Assembly: GCA_002307095.1 (NCBI GenBank)
Contig: DBTO01000128.1
Location: forward strand, 1-18,454
Reading direction: 5' to 3'
Source: Sulfurospirillum sp. UBA1314
GTDB taxonomy: Bacteria; Campylobacterota; Campylobacteria; Campylobacterales; Sulfurospirillaceae
Length of the DNA: 18,454 nucleotides
Part shown: piece by piece, positions 1 to 7,045 of the stretch
Layout of the letters: every line of letters starts with the position of its first letter
Numbering within the stretch: position 1 is the first letter of the stretch
The notes under the pieces: model-generated
Databases searched by the model: none
What the model was told of the DNA's origin: nothing
The model's input: the letters and a program-made list of their open reading frames with translations, nothing else
Translations under genes and position numbers: made by a program

Positions 1-42
1 GATGATCAAAACGATTTTATGGTTTTTGGTGATGACGTCTGA
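1..42 (+). CDS. possible 3' end of an upstream gene (partial)
   Basis: Frame 1 is open from the window edge to a TGA at 40-42 and would encode the tail DDQNDFMVFGDDV. Fourteen codons are too few to identify a family. The acidic, hydrophobic C-terminus is protein-like, and the non-coding stretch begins right after it. It could equally be chance open frame. Confidence 0.3.
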   Translation, partial: DDQNDFMVFGDDV

Positions 43-248
43 ATAGTATTGAACATATCTTTCCACAGAGGTTTCCTACTTGGTTTTCAATTTTCTAAGC
101 ATTGTTGGATGCAGTGCTAATTATATATGTTTTGTACATAAAAGGGGGTAAAGCCTACTTTGAGCGCCTTAGACTGCCCTCGCAGGGTTCAATAGGATTT
201 TATCAAGCGTGTGTTAAAGTTTTACAAAACCATCACCAAGGGAAACCT
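43..248. other. non-coding leader upstream of the thioredoxin-fold gene
   Basis: I see no convincing gene here. A frame open from an ATG at 102 runs into the downstream gene, but its first 49 codons do not look like protein. Short complementary segments nest between about 150 and 197: CCTA at 154-157 with TAGG at 193-196, enclosing CCCT at 177-180 with AGGG at 184-187. A structured 5' leader is possible, but I cannot match it to a known riboswitch. Confidence 0.4.
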
Positions 249-644
249 ATGAATACTCTACTCAAAACCCTTTTTGTAGCCCTTTTGAGTCTCACGACAC
301 TCCACGCGAGCTTTTTAGAAGAGGAGAGTGCCAAAGCGATCCAAGAGAAAAAACTCATTTTGGTGAACATTGTCAGTGAAAATTGTCCGTACTGTAAGCA
401 GATGCAAAAAGAGGTTTTTAACAACACTACGTACAGAAAACAGATAGACCAAAAATTTATTTTGGTCACCATCGACCAAATGAACCCCTCTTTGCCAAGC
501 GATTTACACACGCCCTACACACCTGCCAATGCCATCCTCTCCCCTAAGCGCCACGCCATCATCGAGGGATACACCGGCTATATGGACCCAGCGTCGTTTA
601 TGAATGTATTGGAAAGTGCCTACAAAGCGGAGTTTAAAGAATGA
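249..644 (+). CDS. exported thioredoxin-fold protein (CPYC active site)
   Basis: This encodes about 131 residues. A typical signal peptide (MNTLLK followed by a hydrophobic run ending in LHA, about residues 1-20) indicates export to the periplasm. The mature part has the beta-strand LILVNIVSENCPYCKQM, with a Cys-Pro-Tyr-Cys redox pair at the usual thioredoxin position, followed by a helix and a second strand (KFILVTID). The family (SoxW/thioredoxin_7-like) acts in periplasmic thiol reduction, cytochrome maturation or protein repair; the substrate cannot be told. The start at 249 is chosen because the signal peptide begins there and a purine-rich AAGGGAAA lies just upstream. The canonical cis-Pro region may be the TPYTPANAIL segment. 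The gene stands alone, with 61 bases before the next gene. Confidence 0.8.
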   Translation: MNTLLKTLFVALLSLTTLHASFLEEESAKAIQEKKLILVNIVSENCPYCKQMQKEVFNNTTYRKQIDQKFILVTIDQMNPSLPSDLHTPYTPANAILSPKRHAIIEGYTGYMDPASFMNVLESAYKAEFKE

Positions 645-705
645 GGCGCTTAAAGGTGAAATGAAGTACAATGTCGCACTGACATAAAAACCTAAAAGGC
701 AAGCC

Positions 706-1014
706 TTGAAAAAGATATTTCACCTCCACGTTGAAAACAAAAACAGCGACCGACTCGTAGAGTCTATCAAACATGAAATTCGTAAATACATCAAACGTGA
801 ACGCACTAAAAAAACACCCGAAGGATTCCATTTCTGGGACTTTGACTGCAAATTCGGCGAAAGTGCACAAAATGCACAAGCCGTTCACCAAGCCGATCTT
901 GGCGAAGAGATCGACAAAGCAAACAGCGCAAAATGGAGCGAGTGTTACATCGAGATCATCGCCAAACCTGCCAAAAAACCTGTCGCTCCTGCTAAGGTAG
1001 AAGAGACAAAATAG
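706..1014 (+). CDS. DUF6172-type conserved protein, TTG start
   Basis: This is a 102-residue cytosolic protein of unknown function. The block KHEIRKYIKRERTKKTPEG followed by FHFWDFDCKFG matches my memory of the DUF6172 family, whose members begin MKKTF and share KRER...PEG...FWDFDC. The family start corresponds to the TTG at 706 (KKIFHLHVENK), so I use TTG; no in-frame ATG lies before residue 24. The C-terminal tail is rich in Lys, Pro and Ala (KPAKKPVAPAKVEETK) and probably disordered. No function is known to me. The stop is followed two bases later by a copy of the TTTACATGTAAA palindrome. Confidence 0.75.
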   Translation: MKKIFHLHVENKNSDRLVESIKHEIRKYIKRERTKKTPEGFHFWDFDCKFGESAQNAQAVHQADLGEEIDKANSAKWSECYIEIIAKPAKKPVAPAKVEETK

Positions 1015-1016
1015 GC

Positions 1017-1028
1017 TTTACATGTAAA
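1017..1028. repeat. TTTACATGTAAA palindrome, copy 1 (exact)
   Basis: This exact 12-bp palindrome begins two bases after the TAG stop at 1012-1014. With flanking C and G it extends to a 14-bp palindrome. It is paired with copy 2, 21 bases downstream. Confidence 0.95.
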
Positions 1029-1049
1029 GTGTGAAGCTTAGCTTTTTGC

Positions 1050-1061
1050 TTTACATGTAAA
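1050..1061. repeat. TTTACATGTAAA palindrome, copy 2 (exact)
   Basis: This is an exact copy in the intergenic space before the hipB-like gene. Because each copy is self-complementary, copies 1 and 2 can also pair with each other around a 21-base loop that contains AAGC-TTA-GCTT. Confidence 0.95.
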
Positions 1062-1113
1062 CTACTTTCCTTCGATTTTTCCCATTACACTTTTTATAAT
1101 TTGCACAATATAT

Positions 1114-1142
1114 TTGACATTTATACATTATAATTATAAAAT
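1114..1142 (+). promoter_or_regulatory. probable sigma-70 promoter of hipBA
   Basis: A perfect -35 TTGACA lies at 1114-1119. The -10 is either TAAAAT at 1137-1142 (17-base spacer) or TATAAA at 1135-1140 (15-base spacer). It precedes the hipB-like gene and overlaps the left edge of the candidate operator, as expected for autorepression. Confidence 0.6.
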
Positions 1143-1159
1143 GACTAAAATATTAGTCA
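1142..1159. promoter_or_regulatory. candidate HipB operator (inverted repeat)
   Basis: TGACTA-AAATAT-TAGTCA is an inverted repeat with 6-base arms, at the -10/start region of hipBA. HipB-type antitoxins are known to bind such palindromes as dimers and repress their own operon; the assignment here is inference. The ribosome-binding AAGGA (1159-1163) sits at its right edge. Confidence 0.55.
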
Positions 1160-1169
1160 AGGAACCATT

Positions 1170-1412
1170 ATGGATTTGAGAGAGTTTGGTGCGCACATGG
1201 CACAACTTCGCAAAGCAAAAAAAGTATCGCAAGAGCAACTCTCCCGTGACCTTAGTATCTCACGAGCCACCATCAGCTCCCTTGAAAATGGCACAAGCTC
1301 AGATGTCGGCATCAAAAAGATACTTCAAATCCTTGACTACTTAGGGTATGAGCTTACATGTAAAGAAAAATCACCCTTCCCTACGTTTGAGGAGTTAAGA
1401 GATGAACGATAG
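1170..1412 (+). CDS. hipB: HipB-like XRE-family antitoxin/repressor
   Basis: This is an 80-residue cytosolic DNA-binding protein. An XRE/Cro helix-turn-helix spans about residues 8-60 (LRKAKKVSQEQLSRDLSIS, then RATISSLENG, then the third/fourth helices IKKILQILDYLG). The family role is to neutralise HipA kinase and repress the operon. AAGGA lies seven bases upstream of the ATG. The last 11 bases overlap the next gene (ATGAACGATAG), which implies translational coupling. The C-terminal segment LTCKEK is encoded by a one-mismatch copy of the TTTACATGTAAA palindrome, so that repeat contributes to the protein. Symbol by family and context only. Confidence 0.88.
   Translation: MDLREFGAHMAQLRKAKKVSQEQLSRDLSISRATISSLENGTSSDVGIKKILQILDYLGYELTCKEKSPFPTFEELRDER
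1354..1363. repeat. TTACATGTAA core palindrome inside hipB
   Basis: This core copy (one flanking base differs, CTTACATGTAAA) is read in frame as Leu-Thr-Cys-Lys at residues 62-65 of the HipB-like protein, 47 bases before its stop codon ends. Confidence 0.85.
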
Positions 1413-2559
1413 TTTACATGTAAAGGTTGCCAACGGAAAAGTGGGAAGCATACTGCTTGAAAACAATGAATACATCTTTGACTACACAACTAACAATCAT
1501 GATGCCTTTGTATCGCTGAGTATGCCTGTGAGAACAAAGAGTTATGCGAATCCAAAACTCCACCCTATCTTTGAAATGCACTTGCCTGAGGGTTATCTAC
1601 TTTCCATCATCAAAAAACATTTTTCAAAGATAACCAAAACCGACGACTTTGGACTGCTTCAGCTCATGGCACACAGTATCAAAGGAAGGCTTACGTATGA
1701 AGCTGATGACGCGCAAGAAGAAGAAACCCTCAGCTTAGACGCACTCCTACACCCAAAAAGTGAAACGCTTTTTGATGAACTGGTAACCCGTTTTGCACTC
1801 AATTCACCGCTCAGTGGTGTGCAACCCAAGGTCTTAGCCAAAGTGCGCGACAAAGTCACCTTACCACTGCAAGAGTACATCGTCAAGGCATGGGGAGATG
1901 AGTACCCACACTTAGCACTCAATGAATTTTACTGCATGAGCATCGTCAAACACGCTGGCATCAAAGTCCCTGAGTTTTACCTCTCAGAAGACAACAAGCT
2001 CTTCATCATGAAGCGTTTTGACATCAAAGAGGATGGAAGCTACCTAGGCTTTGAAGATATGTGTGTCCTTCAAGCACGCCAAGCCGACGAAAAATACGAA
2101 GGCTCTTATGAGCACATCGCCAAAAGCATCAAAACGTTTGTCTCCCCCAAACACAAGAAAAAGGCATTACGAGACTTTTTCAAAATGATGGTCATCAACA
2201 CCCTCGTGCAAAATGGCGATGCACACCTTAAAAACTTTGGCGTGCTCTATGAAAACATCCAAAACATCTGGCTTGCTCCTGCCTATGATGTCGTCTGCAC
2301 AACACTCTACATCCAAAAAGACATCCCTGCGTTGCATCTTTTAGGAAGTAAAAAATGGTGGAGCAAAGCGTTTTTGACTCGATTTGGAAAAGAAAGCTGT
2401 GAACTAAGCCCTAGCGAAACGCTGGCACTTTACGACGAATGTGTTGAAGCTTTACGCATCACTACTTATGAAGTGAAAGAGCGCATTGAGATAGAAAATG
2501 ATTTACATGTAAAAGCATTTTTGGGCCGTTTGGCGAAAGTGTTTGAAGAAGGAAAATAA
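1402..2559 (+). CDS. hipA: HipA-like serine/threonine kinase toxin
   Basis: This 385-residue protein is close to the usual HipA length. An N-terminal Couple_hipA-type domain spans about residues 5-100, followed by the kinase core. SGVQPKVLA (138-146) is the flexible P-loop that carries the autophosphorylated Ser in the family. K162 in YIVKAW is the likely nucleotide lysine. NGDAHLKNFGV (271-281) is the catalytic loop, with D273 and N278, and PAYDVVCT (293-300) holds the metal-binding Asp. All key residues are present, so the kinase looks intact. E. coli HipA phosphorylates glutamyl-tRNA synthetase and causes dormancy; the target here is unknown. The gene overlaps hipB by 11 bases. The palindrome copies at 1413 and 2502 encode SLHVK near the start and DLHVK near the end. 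Confidence 0.9.
   Translation: MNDSLHVKVANGKVGSILLENNEYIFDYTTNNHDAFVSLSMPVRTKSYANPKLHPIFEMHLPEGYLLSIIKKHFSKITKTDDFGLLQLMAHSIKGRLTYEADDAQEEETLSLDALLHPKSETLFDELVTRFALNSPLSGVQPKVLAKVRDKVTLPLQEYIVKAWGDEYPHLALNEFYCMSIVKHAGIKVPEFYLSEDNKLFIMKRFDIKEDGSYLGFEDMCVLQARQADEKYEGSYEHIAKSIKTFVSPKHKKKALRDFFKMMVINTLVQNGDAHLKNFGVLYENIQNIWLAPAYDVVCTTLYIQKDIPALHLLGSKKWWSKAFLTRFGKESCELSPSETLALYDECVEALRITTYEVKERIEIENDLHVKAFLGRLAKVFEEGK
1413..1424. repeat. TTTACATGTAAA palindrome, exact, at the hipB stop
   Basis: This exact copy starts on the base immediately after the hipB stop codon (TAG, 1410-1412), inside the beginning of hipA, where it is read as Leu-His-Val-Lys. Confidence 0.95.
2502..2513. repeat. TTTACATGTAAA palindrome, exact, in the hipA 3' end
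   Basis: This exact copy lies in the last 60 bases of hipA and is read as Leu-His-Val-Lys (residues 368-371). Confidence 0.95.
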
Positions 2560-2703
2560 TTTTAAAAACTCGAAATTAAAGCCCTGACACTTACTTTTTT
2601 ATCAAAGTAGCTTAGCTTAGCCTTTTTTGTGCATCTTTTTTCTGACTAACCCATCTCCATCTACCCTCTAGAGAAAATTTTAATTTAATTTACTATATAT
2701 TAA

Positions 2704-2731
2704 TTGACATTTATATCTAAAATAATATATA
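2704..2731 (+). promoter_or_regulatory. probable promoter of the tetR-headed operon
   Basis: TTGACA at 2704-2709 and TATATA at 2726-2731, with a 16-base spacer, lie directly upstream of a perfect palindromic operator and a strong G-rich ribosome-binding site. Confidence 0.65.
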
Positions 2732-2732
2732 C

Positions 2733-2744
2733 TTAGTTAACTAA
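2733..2744. promoter_or_regulatory. candidate TetR-family operator TTAGTTAACTAA
   Basis: This perfect 12-bp palindrome lies just after the -10 element and 12 bases before the regulator's ATG. TetR-family repressors typically bind such sites in their own promoters, so autorepression of the six-gene operon is likely (inference). Confidence 0.6.
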
Positions 2745-2756
2745 AGGGGGGTGTAG

Positions 2757-3494
2757 ATGAAAATTTCCCAAGAAAATAGAGAACTTACCAAAATCAAAAT
2801 TTTGGAAGCAGGCGTAGTTTTGATGATTGAAAAAGGCTTTAAAGAGGCTTCGATGCGAGAAATCGCACAAAAAGCAGGCGTGAGCAATCCTACTATTTAT
2901 AACTACTTCCCAACGAAAGAACACATACTATATGCGTATATAGAATGGAAGCATCAACAAGCACGCAATCTCGTGGATAAGATAGAAGGATTTGATACTT
3001 ATACCTTAAGAGAACAGCTTCAAACATTCATCGAAACAGAGATTGAGCTCTATTTGGAAGATAGGGAATTTGTCATTCAAGTTGCTGAGATGGTTTTTCA
3101 CTCTTCATCGATTAAGCTTGAATCTATCTACGCTACCAATAGACTTTTTACAGAAACTGTTGCTGACATGATTGCTATTGCCGTTGAAGCAGGAGAGATT
3201 GAAAAACCTCCATTTGAAGAGTATTTGCCTAATATTTTCTGGGATTATTTTGTGGTGGTTGTCGCGTATTGGATTAAAGATGAGAGTCAATCATTTGAAA
3301 ATACAACCCAATTTATCGATCACTCTATGGGCGTTATAGAAGCTATTCTAAATTCAAATTTGCTCAACAAAGCTTCGGATTTAGGAATGTTTCTCTTTAA
3401 AAATCATCTTCTATCCGCCATCACACGCTTTTCAACAAAACAGAGCCGTTTTACGAAAATCAAACGAAAATTGGGGGATGTTTTTCATGGATAA
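2757..3494 (+). CDS. TetR/AcrR-family transcriptional regulator
   Basis: This is a 245-residue cytosolic repressor. The N-terminal TetR helix-turn-helix spans about residues 10-57: ILEAGVVLMIEKGFKEASMREIA, then AGVSNPTIYNYFPTKEHIL, including the typical T-x-YxYF-x-x-K-E signature. Residues 60-245 form an all-helical ligand-binding region with no recognisable specificity, so the inducer is unknown. A G-rich ribosome-binding stretch (2746-2751) precedes the ATG. It is the first gene of an operon that continues into an ABC1-type kinase, overlapping it by eight bases. A lysine- and arginine-rich C-terminal tail (KQSRFTKIKRK) is longer than in most relatives. Confidence 0.88.
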   Translation: MKISQENRELTKIKILEAGVVLMIEKGFKEASMREIAQKAGVSNPTIYNYFPTKEHILYAYIEWKHQQARNLVDKIEGFDTYTLREQLQTFIETEIELYLEDREFVIQVAEMVFHSSSIKLESIYATNRLFTETVADMIAIAVEAGEIEKPPFEEYLPNIFWDYFVVVVAYWIKDESQSFENTTQFIDHSMGVIEAILNSNLLNKASDLGMFLFKNHLLSAITRFSTKQSRFTKIKRKLGDVFHG

Positions 3495-4815
3495 GCCAAT
3501 CCCAATAACGAGTATGGCACGAGGAAAAGTCATTGGTAAAACGCTCATTAAAATTGGTGCTACACGTTCAAAAGGAGCTCTTAAAAAAATGCTCTCTTCG
3601 GATCAAAACAAACAATCAATTCAATATCATACCCATGAAGAAACGGCAAAAATTATCATTGAAGCGTTAGGTGAACTCAAAGGAGTATCGGTTAAAATTG
3701 CGCAACAAGTTATGTTAGCACTACCCTTTTTACCGCAAAATTATCTTGAACACATCGGCAAATCATTCAATGCTGTTCCACCCATCAACCGTGCCCTCAT
3801 TCGTAAAATTATTAAGCAAGAGCTCAATGGCTATCCAGAAGAGATATTTGAAACTTTTGATACGACACCCTTTGGAAGTGCAAGCCTCGGACAAGTTCAT
3901 AAAGCAGAGTATAAAGGCGAAACCGTTGCCGTTAAAGTACAATATCCAGGAATCGCAAACTCAATTCATACCGACATGGGTATGGTTAAGTTTATGTTGC
4001 AACGCTTTGCCAAAGGGCAAAATATCGACCATCTTATTGAAGAGATCAATCAAAGGCTTTATGAAGAGGTAGACTATTGCTTTGAAGCCAATAATGTGAT
4101 ATTTTTTAAAAACACTGTCGTTCATCCAAACATTGTAATACCAAACATCTACCCTGAACTTTCAACTTCAAAGGTGCTTGTCTGCTCTTATATAGAGGGC
4201 TGTTCTTTGATGGATTTTTTAAAATCAAAGCCAGCCCAAACACAACGTAATCATTATGCTCAAATTCTGTTTGATACCTTCTTTTCAACGCTCTATCAGC
4301 TCAAAGCCATTCATGCCGACCCCAATCCTGGAAATTTTATCTTTATGCAAGATGGTAAGTTGGGATTGATTGATTTTGGGTGCATTAAATACGTTGATCA
4401 CCAGTTTTTAACGCAGTACAACCATTTGCATCTTTCGTTGATCCATGGCGAAAAAGAAGATGAAATTGTGCGTCAATATGCCAACCTTAAAATGATTGAC
4501 CAAAGTGATATAGAAACCATGCGTGCTTTTTACCGAGAAATTATCCAACCGCTCGATTCTCTTTACATCGAAGTTTTAAAAGAGGATTTCTACGACTTTG
4601 GAGAGGAACACGCTTTTTCTAAAAGAGGTTTTGAAACCATTTTAGACGTACAAAAAAAGCAAACCCACTCTGTACATAAATTTAACCAAGAGTATCTTTT
4701 TTTAAATCGTACGTTACTTGGGTATTACACCTTATTTGAGCAGATGAATGCTCAAATTGACACCAGATATGCAAAAACAGTTATGAAAACATTCCAAGGG
4801 GAAAATCATGCCTAA
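3487..4815 (+). CDS. ABC1/UbiB-family atypical kinase-like ATPase (AarF-like)
   Basis: This encodes about 442 residues. It carries the ABC1 family marks. The N-terminal signature ELKGVSVKIAQQ holds the KxGQ-type motif, here KIAQ at 70-73 with Ala for Gly. The nucleotide loop is PFGSASLGQVHKA (128-140) and the lysine is K150 in VAVKVQYPG. The ExD motif is EEVD (193-196), the catalytic loop HADPNPGNF (276-284), and the metal-binding motif is DFG (296-298). Family members support ubiquinone synthesis or membrane lipid homeostasis. Campylobacterota use menaquinone, so a ubiquinone role is unlikely. No C-terminal membrane helices are evident. The start at 3487 is preferred over ATG 3478 because the G-rich ribosome site at 3474-3478 is correctly spaced only from 3487. 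ATGGATAA overlaps the upstream stop. Confidence 0.88.
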   Translation: MDKPIPITSMARGKVIGKTLIKIGATRSKGALKKMLSSDQNKQSIQYHTHEETAKIIIEALGELKGVSVKIAQQVMLALPFLPQNYLEHIGKSFNAVPPINRALIRKIIKQELNGYPEEIFETFDTTPFGSASLGQVHKAEYKGETVAVKVQYPGIANSIHTDMGMVKFMLQRFAKGQNIDHLIEEINQRLYEEVDYCFEANNVIFFKNTVVHPNIVIPNIYPELSTSKVLVCSYIEGCSLMDFLKSKPAQTQRNHYAQILFDTFFSTLYQLKAIHADPNPGNFIFMQDGKLGLIDFGCIKYVDHQFLTQYNHLHLSLIHGEKEDEIVRQYANLKMIDQSDIETMRAFYREIIQPLDSLYIEVLKEDFYDFGEEHAFSKRGFETILDVQKKQTHSVHKFNQEYLFLNRTLLGYYTLFEQMNAQIDTRYAKTVMKTFQGENHA

Positions 4816-6232
4816 TTTTATTGAAGAAACTCAAAAAATCGAGGGTGCCGATACGCCCTTTAACGATATTCGTTTTAGTCTATTGCTTATTGGGATTAGT
4901 CTGTTGCTAGCACTTTTTAAAACGCAATTCGTACCATCGCAAGCGATTGGTCTAGGAAATATTTTGCTGTATATGATGGCACTCATTCCCATGATCTACC
5001 TCATTGTAAAGAACCAAATTATCAACCGTTATACACTTTTTGGTTTACCTTTTATACTCATTTGGAGCATTGATATTTTTATCTACAATAACACATTAGT
5101 ACACGTTTTTTTGCCTTACATCATCGTCGGGAGTATTGCTGTTTTGTATTTAACAAGTATGCACAGAGTGGATTATTTCTATCAAGCTTTTATCCCAAGA
5201 TTATTGATCTCTTTTTCGTTACTCTCATACCTGAAAACATTTACGACGCATCTCTTCTCGTATAATCAAAATTATTCTATTTACAAACGAATTCTAATCG
5301 CTGTTTTGATCACATTCCCTTTTGTTGGCTTATTCTTGGCTCTGTTTAGAAATGCTGATACCAATTTCAATAGTGCCGTGACTCAGTTTATGCACTATTT
5401 TTCGCTACTAGCATTAGACCATCTTGTGATGATACCTGTTTATTTTTTGATCTACCTAAGTCTTTTTCTCTACAGCTATCTCAACCACGCCTCTCGACCA
5501 GTCAAAGAAAATCACACGTCATTTGATACACTCATTATTGGCATTTTTTTAGGTGCCTTAAATGTAGTATTTATAACGTTCTTGATCTTTCAGATTGCCT
5601 ATTTATTTGGTGGTGAAGCCTATATCAACGAGTCTGGGATTTCACCTGCTCAGTTTGCTAGAGAAGGATTTTTTCAACTTGCCTGGGTCATCAGTTTGGT
5701 TGTTGTCATCTTTTTGGTCATCATGCGTCGATACCAAGGGGAATTAAGCATCAAAGTTTTAATGACCGCATTAATGCTACAGACACTGATAATGGGACTA
5801 GCCTCTCTTAAAAAAATGTATTTGTACCAATGGCTTTTGGGCGTAACAACCTTGCGTTATTATATAGAATGGTTTGAATATTTTCTCATTCTTGTATTGG
5901 TTATTGGCATACTCTTTACACTTTTACGCAAATCGTTTCATCTGCTACTGAATCTTATCATAACACTAGGTTTGATCGCTTTTAGCATTGTTGCCTCATT
6001 AAATATTGATTACATGATCGCCTCGCATACGATAGAAAAGTTCAAGTATGAGCCGAGTAAACTCGACAAAATGATGCTTTCAGACCTTTCGATTGACGCC
6101 TTACCGGCATTAATGCAAGCGCCTATTTCCTTGAAAATAAATTTTTCAGAAGAGAGTTGTCACACACTTATGCAGTACCATTTTGGTAAATGCCAACGCA
6201 TCAATCACTATAACGCTACACATCAACACTAA
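4808..6232 (+). CDS. DUF4153/DUF4173-type polytopic membrane protein
   Basis: This 474-residue inner-membrane protein has about 11-12 hydrophobic helices and a polar C-terminal tail from about residue 405. The core segments match my memory of the DUF4153 (formerly DUF4173) domain: LFLALFRNADTNF, then NVVFITFLIFQIAYLFGG, then SPAQFAREGFFQLAWV, then a helix ending in LKKMYLYQWLLGVTTLRYY and the late LNIDYMIASH. The function of that domain is unknown; it is often found with regulators. The start ATGCCTAA overlaps the kinase stop by eight bases, and AAGGGG lies upstream. Close coupling suggests it works with the ABC1-type kinase, perhaps as its membrane partner or target (inference). Confidence 0.8.
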   Translation: MPNFIEETQKIEGADTPFNDIRFSLLLIGISLLLALFKTQFVPSQAIGLGNILLYMMALIPMIYLIVKNQIINRYTLFGLPFILIWSIDIFIYNNTLVHVFLPYIIVGSIAVLYLTSMHRVDYFYQAFIPRLLISFSLLSYLKTFTTHLFSYNQNYSIYKRILIAVLITFPFVGLFLALFRNADTNFNSAVTQFMHYFSLLALDHLVMIPVYFLIYLSLFLYSYLNHASRPVKENHTSFDTLIIGIFLGALNVVFITFLIFQIAYLFGGEAYINESGISPAQFAREGFFQLAWVISLVVVIFLVIMRRYQGELSIKVLMTALMLQTLIMGLASLKKMYLYQWLLGVTTLRYYIEWFEYFLILVLVIGILFTLLRKSFHLLLNLIITLGLIAFSIVASLNIDYMIASHTIEKFKYEPSKLDKMMLSDLSIDALPALMQAPISLKINFSEESCHTLMQYHFGKCQRINHYNATHQH

Positions 6233-6243
6233 GGAGAAGTCCC

Positions 6244-6612
6244 ATGGATATTTTTGAATTTTACAAAACTTCAGGCATTGATCTTGAAGAACATAACGGA
6301 GCCAAATTTTATGCCGTGCAACCAAAAGACGCTTGCGTATTGCTAGATTTGCTCAACCAACAGCATGTAATCGTCCATAGTATTGACGTACTTTACAAAA
6401 ATGAAAATGGTCTTTATGGTTATAGTACGCAATCACCTCAGTGCATTTCTTGGGATTTGGACGCTGCCAATATACCCGAAGAAAAAAGATACGAGGTTGT
6501 GAAGCAGAAAATTCAAGACTTTGATGCGCACAGCGATCATGAAAATTTGGCATTTTTATTTTCGGATGAACAATCCTACAAAGCATGGAAGAAAAATCAT
6601 GCAAAATTTTGA
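6244..6612 (+). CDS. small hypothetical cytosolic protein
   Basis: This encodes 122 residues of a family I do not recognise. There is no signal peptide or membrane segment. The sequence is acidic with a mixed alpha/beta pattern: a helix near residues 27-40 (DACVLLDLLNQQ), then strands (HVIVHSIDVLY), and a C-terminal helix (SDEQSYKAWKKNH). AAGGAG at 6231-6236 is a strong ribosome site for the ATG at 6244. It sits 11 bases after the DUF4153-type gene and overlaps the VanZ-like gene by 14 bases, so it is surely part of the operon. The codon pattern and the perfect ribosome site make it a real gene. Confidence 0.75.
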   Translation: MDIFEFYKTSGIDLEEHNGAKFYAVQPKDACVLLDLLNQQHVIVHSIDVLYKNENGLYGYSTQSPQCISWDLDAANIPEEKRYEVVKQKIQDFDAHSDHENLAFLFSDEQSYKAWKKNHAKF

Positions 6613-7039
6613 GACGAAACAAACCCAAAAAAGATCAGATCTTTTGAAACGGATTCTTTTTCCAGCATCCTTCTTTGCCTTTCTCGTTATGATTATCTAT
6701 CAAGCCGATACAGCCCACTATAATTTTGCATTTAAAATGATGGGAAAAATCCCTTATGGAGATAAAATAGGACATATCGTACTGTATGGTATGATGGCTT
6801 TTTTATTGAATTACGGCTTTAGAGGGAAGAAATGGTTAAAACTATCCGTGGGTTCGCTGATTGTCTTTATTTTTGCCTTTTTAGAAGAAATAAGCCAAGC
6901 CTACTTTCCAAGCCGTTCATTTGACTTGGCTGATGTCTTAGCCGATGTTATAGGCATTGTCCTATTTACTATTCTATTTCAATGGTACATTAATCTGAGC
7001 TTACATGTAAAGCATTTTAGAGCCGTTTTAAAAGGATAA
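6599..7039 (+). CDS. VanZ-like family membrane protein
   Basis: This 146-residue protein has about four membrane helices (about residues 16-34, 57-73, 80-98, 112-130). The family motif is clear: GDKIGHIVLYGMMAFLL, then FLEEISQAYFPSRSFDLADVLADVIG, containing the conserved EisQ...R..D..D...N/D-x-x-G pattern. VanZ itself lowers teicoplanin binding in enterococci, but the wider family is of unknown function and is often linked to envelope lipids. The ATG at 6599 is used because GGAAG lies ten bases upstream and the hydrophobic core starts soon after; the longer frame upstream is only overlap with the preceding gene. The C-terminal SLHVK is encoded by a core copy of the palindrome. Confidence 0.8.
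   Translation: MQNFETKQTQKRSDLLKRILFPASFFAFLVMIIYQADTAHYNFAFKMMGKIPYGDKIGHIVLYGMMAFLLNYGFRGKKWLKLSVGSLIVFIFAFLEEISQAYFPSRSFDLADVLADVIGIVLFTILFQWYINLSLHVKHFRAVLKG
7001..7010. repeat. TTACATGTAA core palindrome in the VanZ-like gene
   Basis: This core copy (CTTACATGTAAA, one flanking mismatch) is read as Leu-His-Val-Lys near the C-terminus, 29 bases before the end of the gene. Confidence 0.85.
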
Positions 7040-7045
7040 TATGTC

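Noticed and set aside
170..200. tRNA-like T-arm (AGGGTTCAATAGG)
   Set aside because: No acceptor, D or anticodon arms can be assembled around it.
102..248. Longer start for the thioredoxin-fold gene
   Set aside because: The upstream extension has no protein-like sequence, and the signal peptide and ribosome site fit ATG 249.
1017..1424. CRISPR-like array from clustered repeats
   Set aside because: The repeat is a 12-bp perfect palindrome with irregular spacing, lies partly in genes, and has no cas genes nearby.
2591..2628. Rho-independent terminator after hipA
   Set aside because: TTACTTT and AAAGTAG can form a weak seven-pair stem, but the T-run lies more than ten bases later; too weak to annotate.
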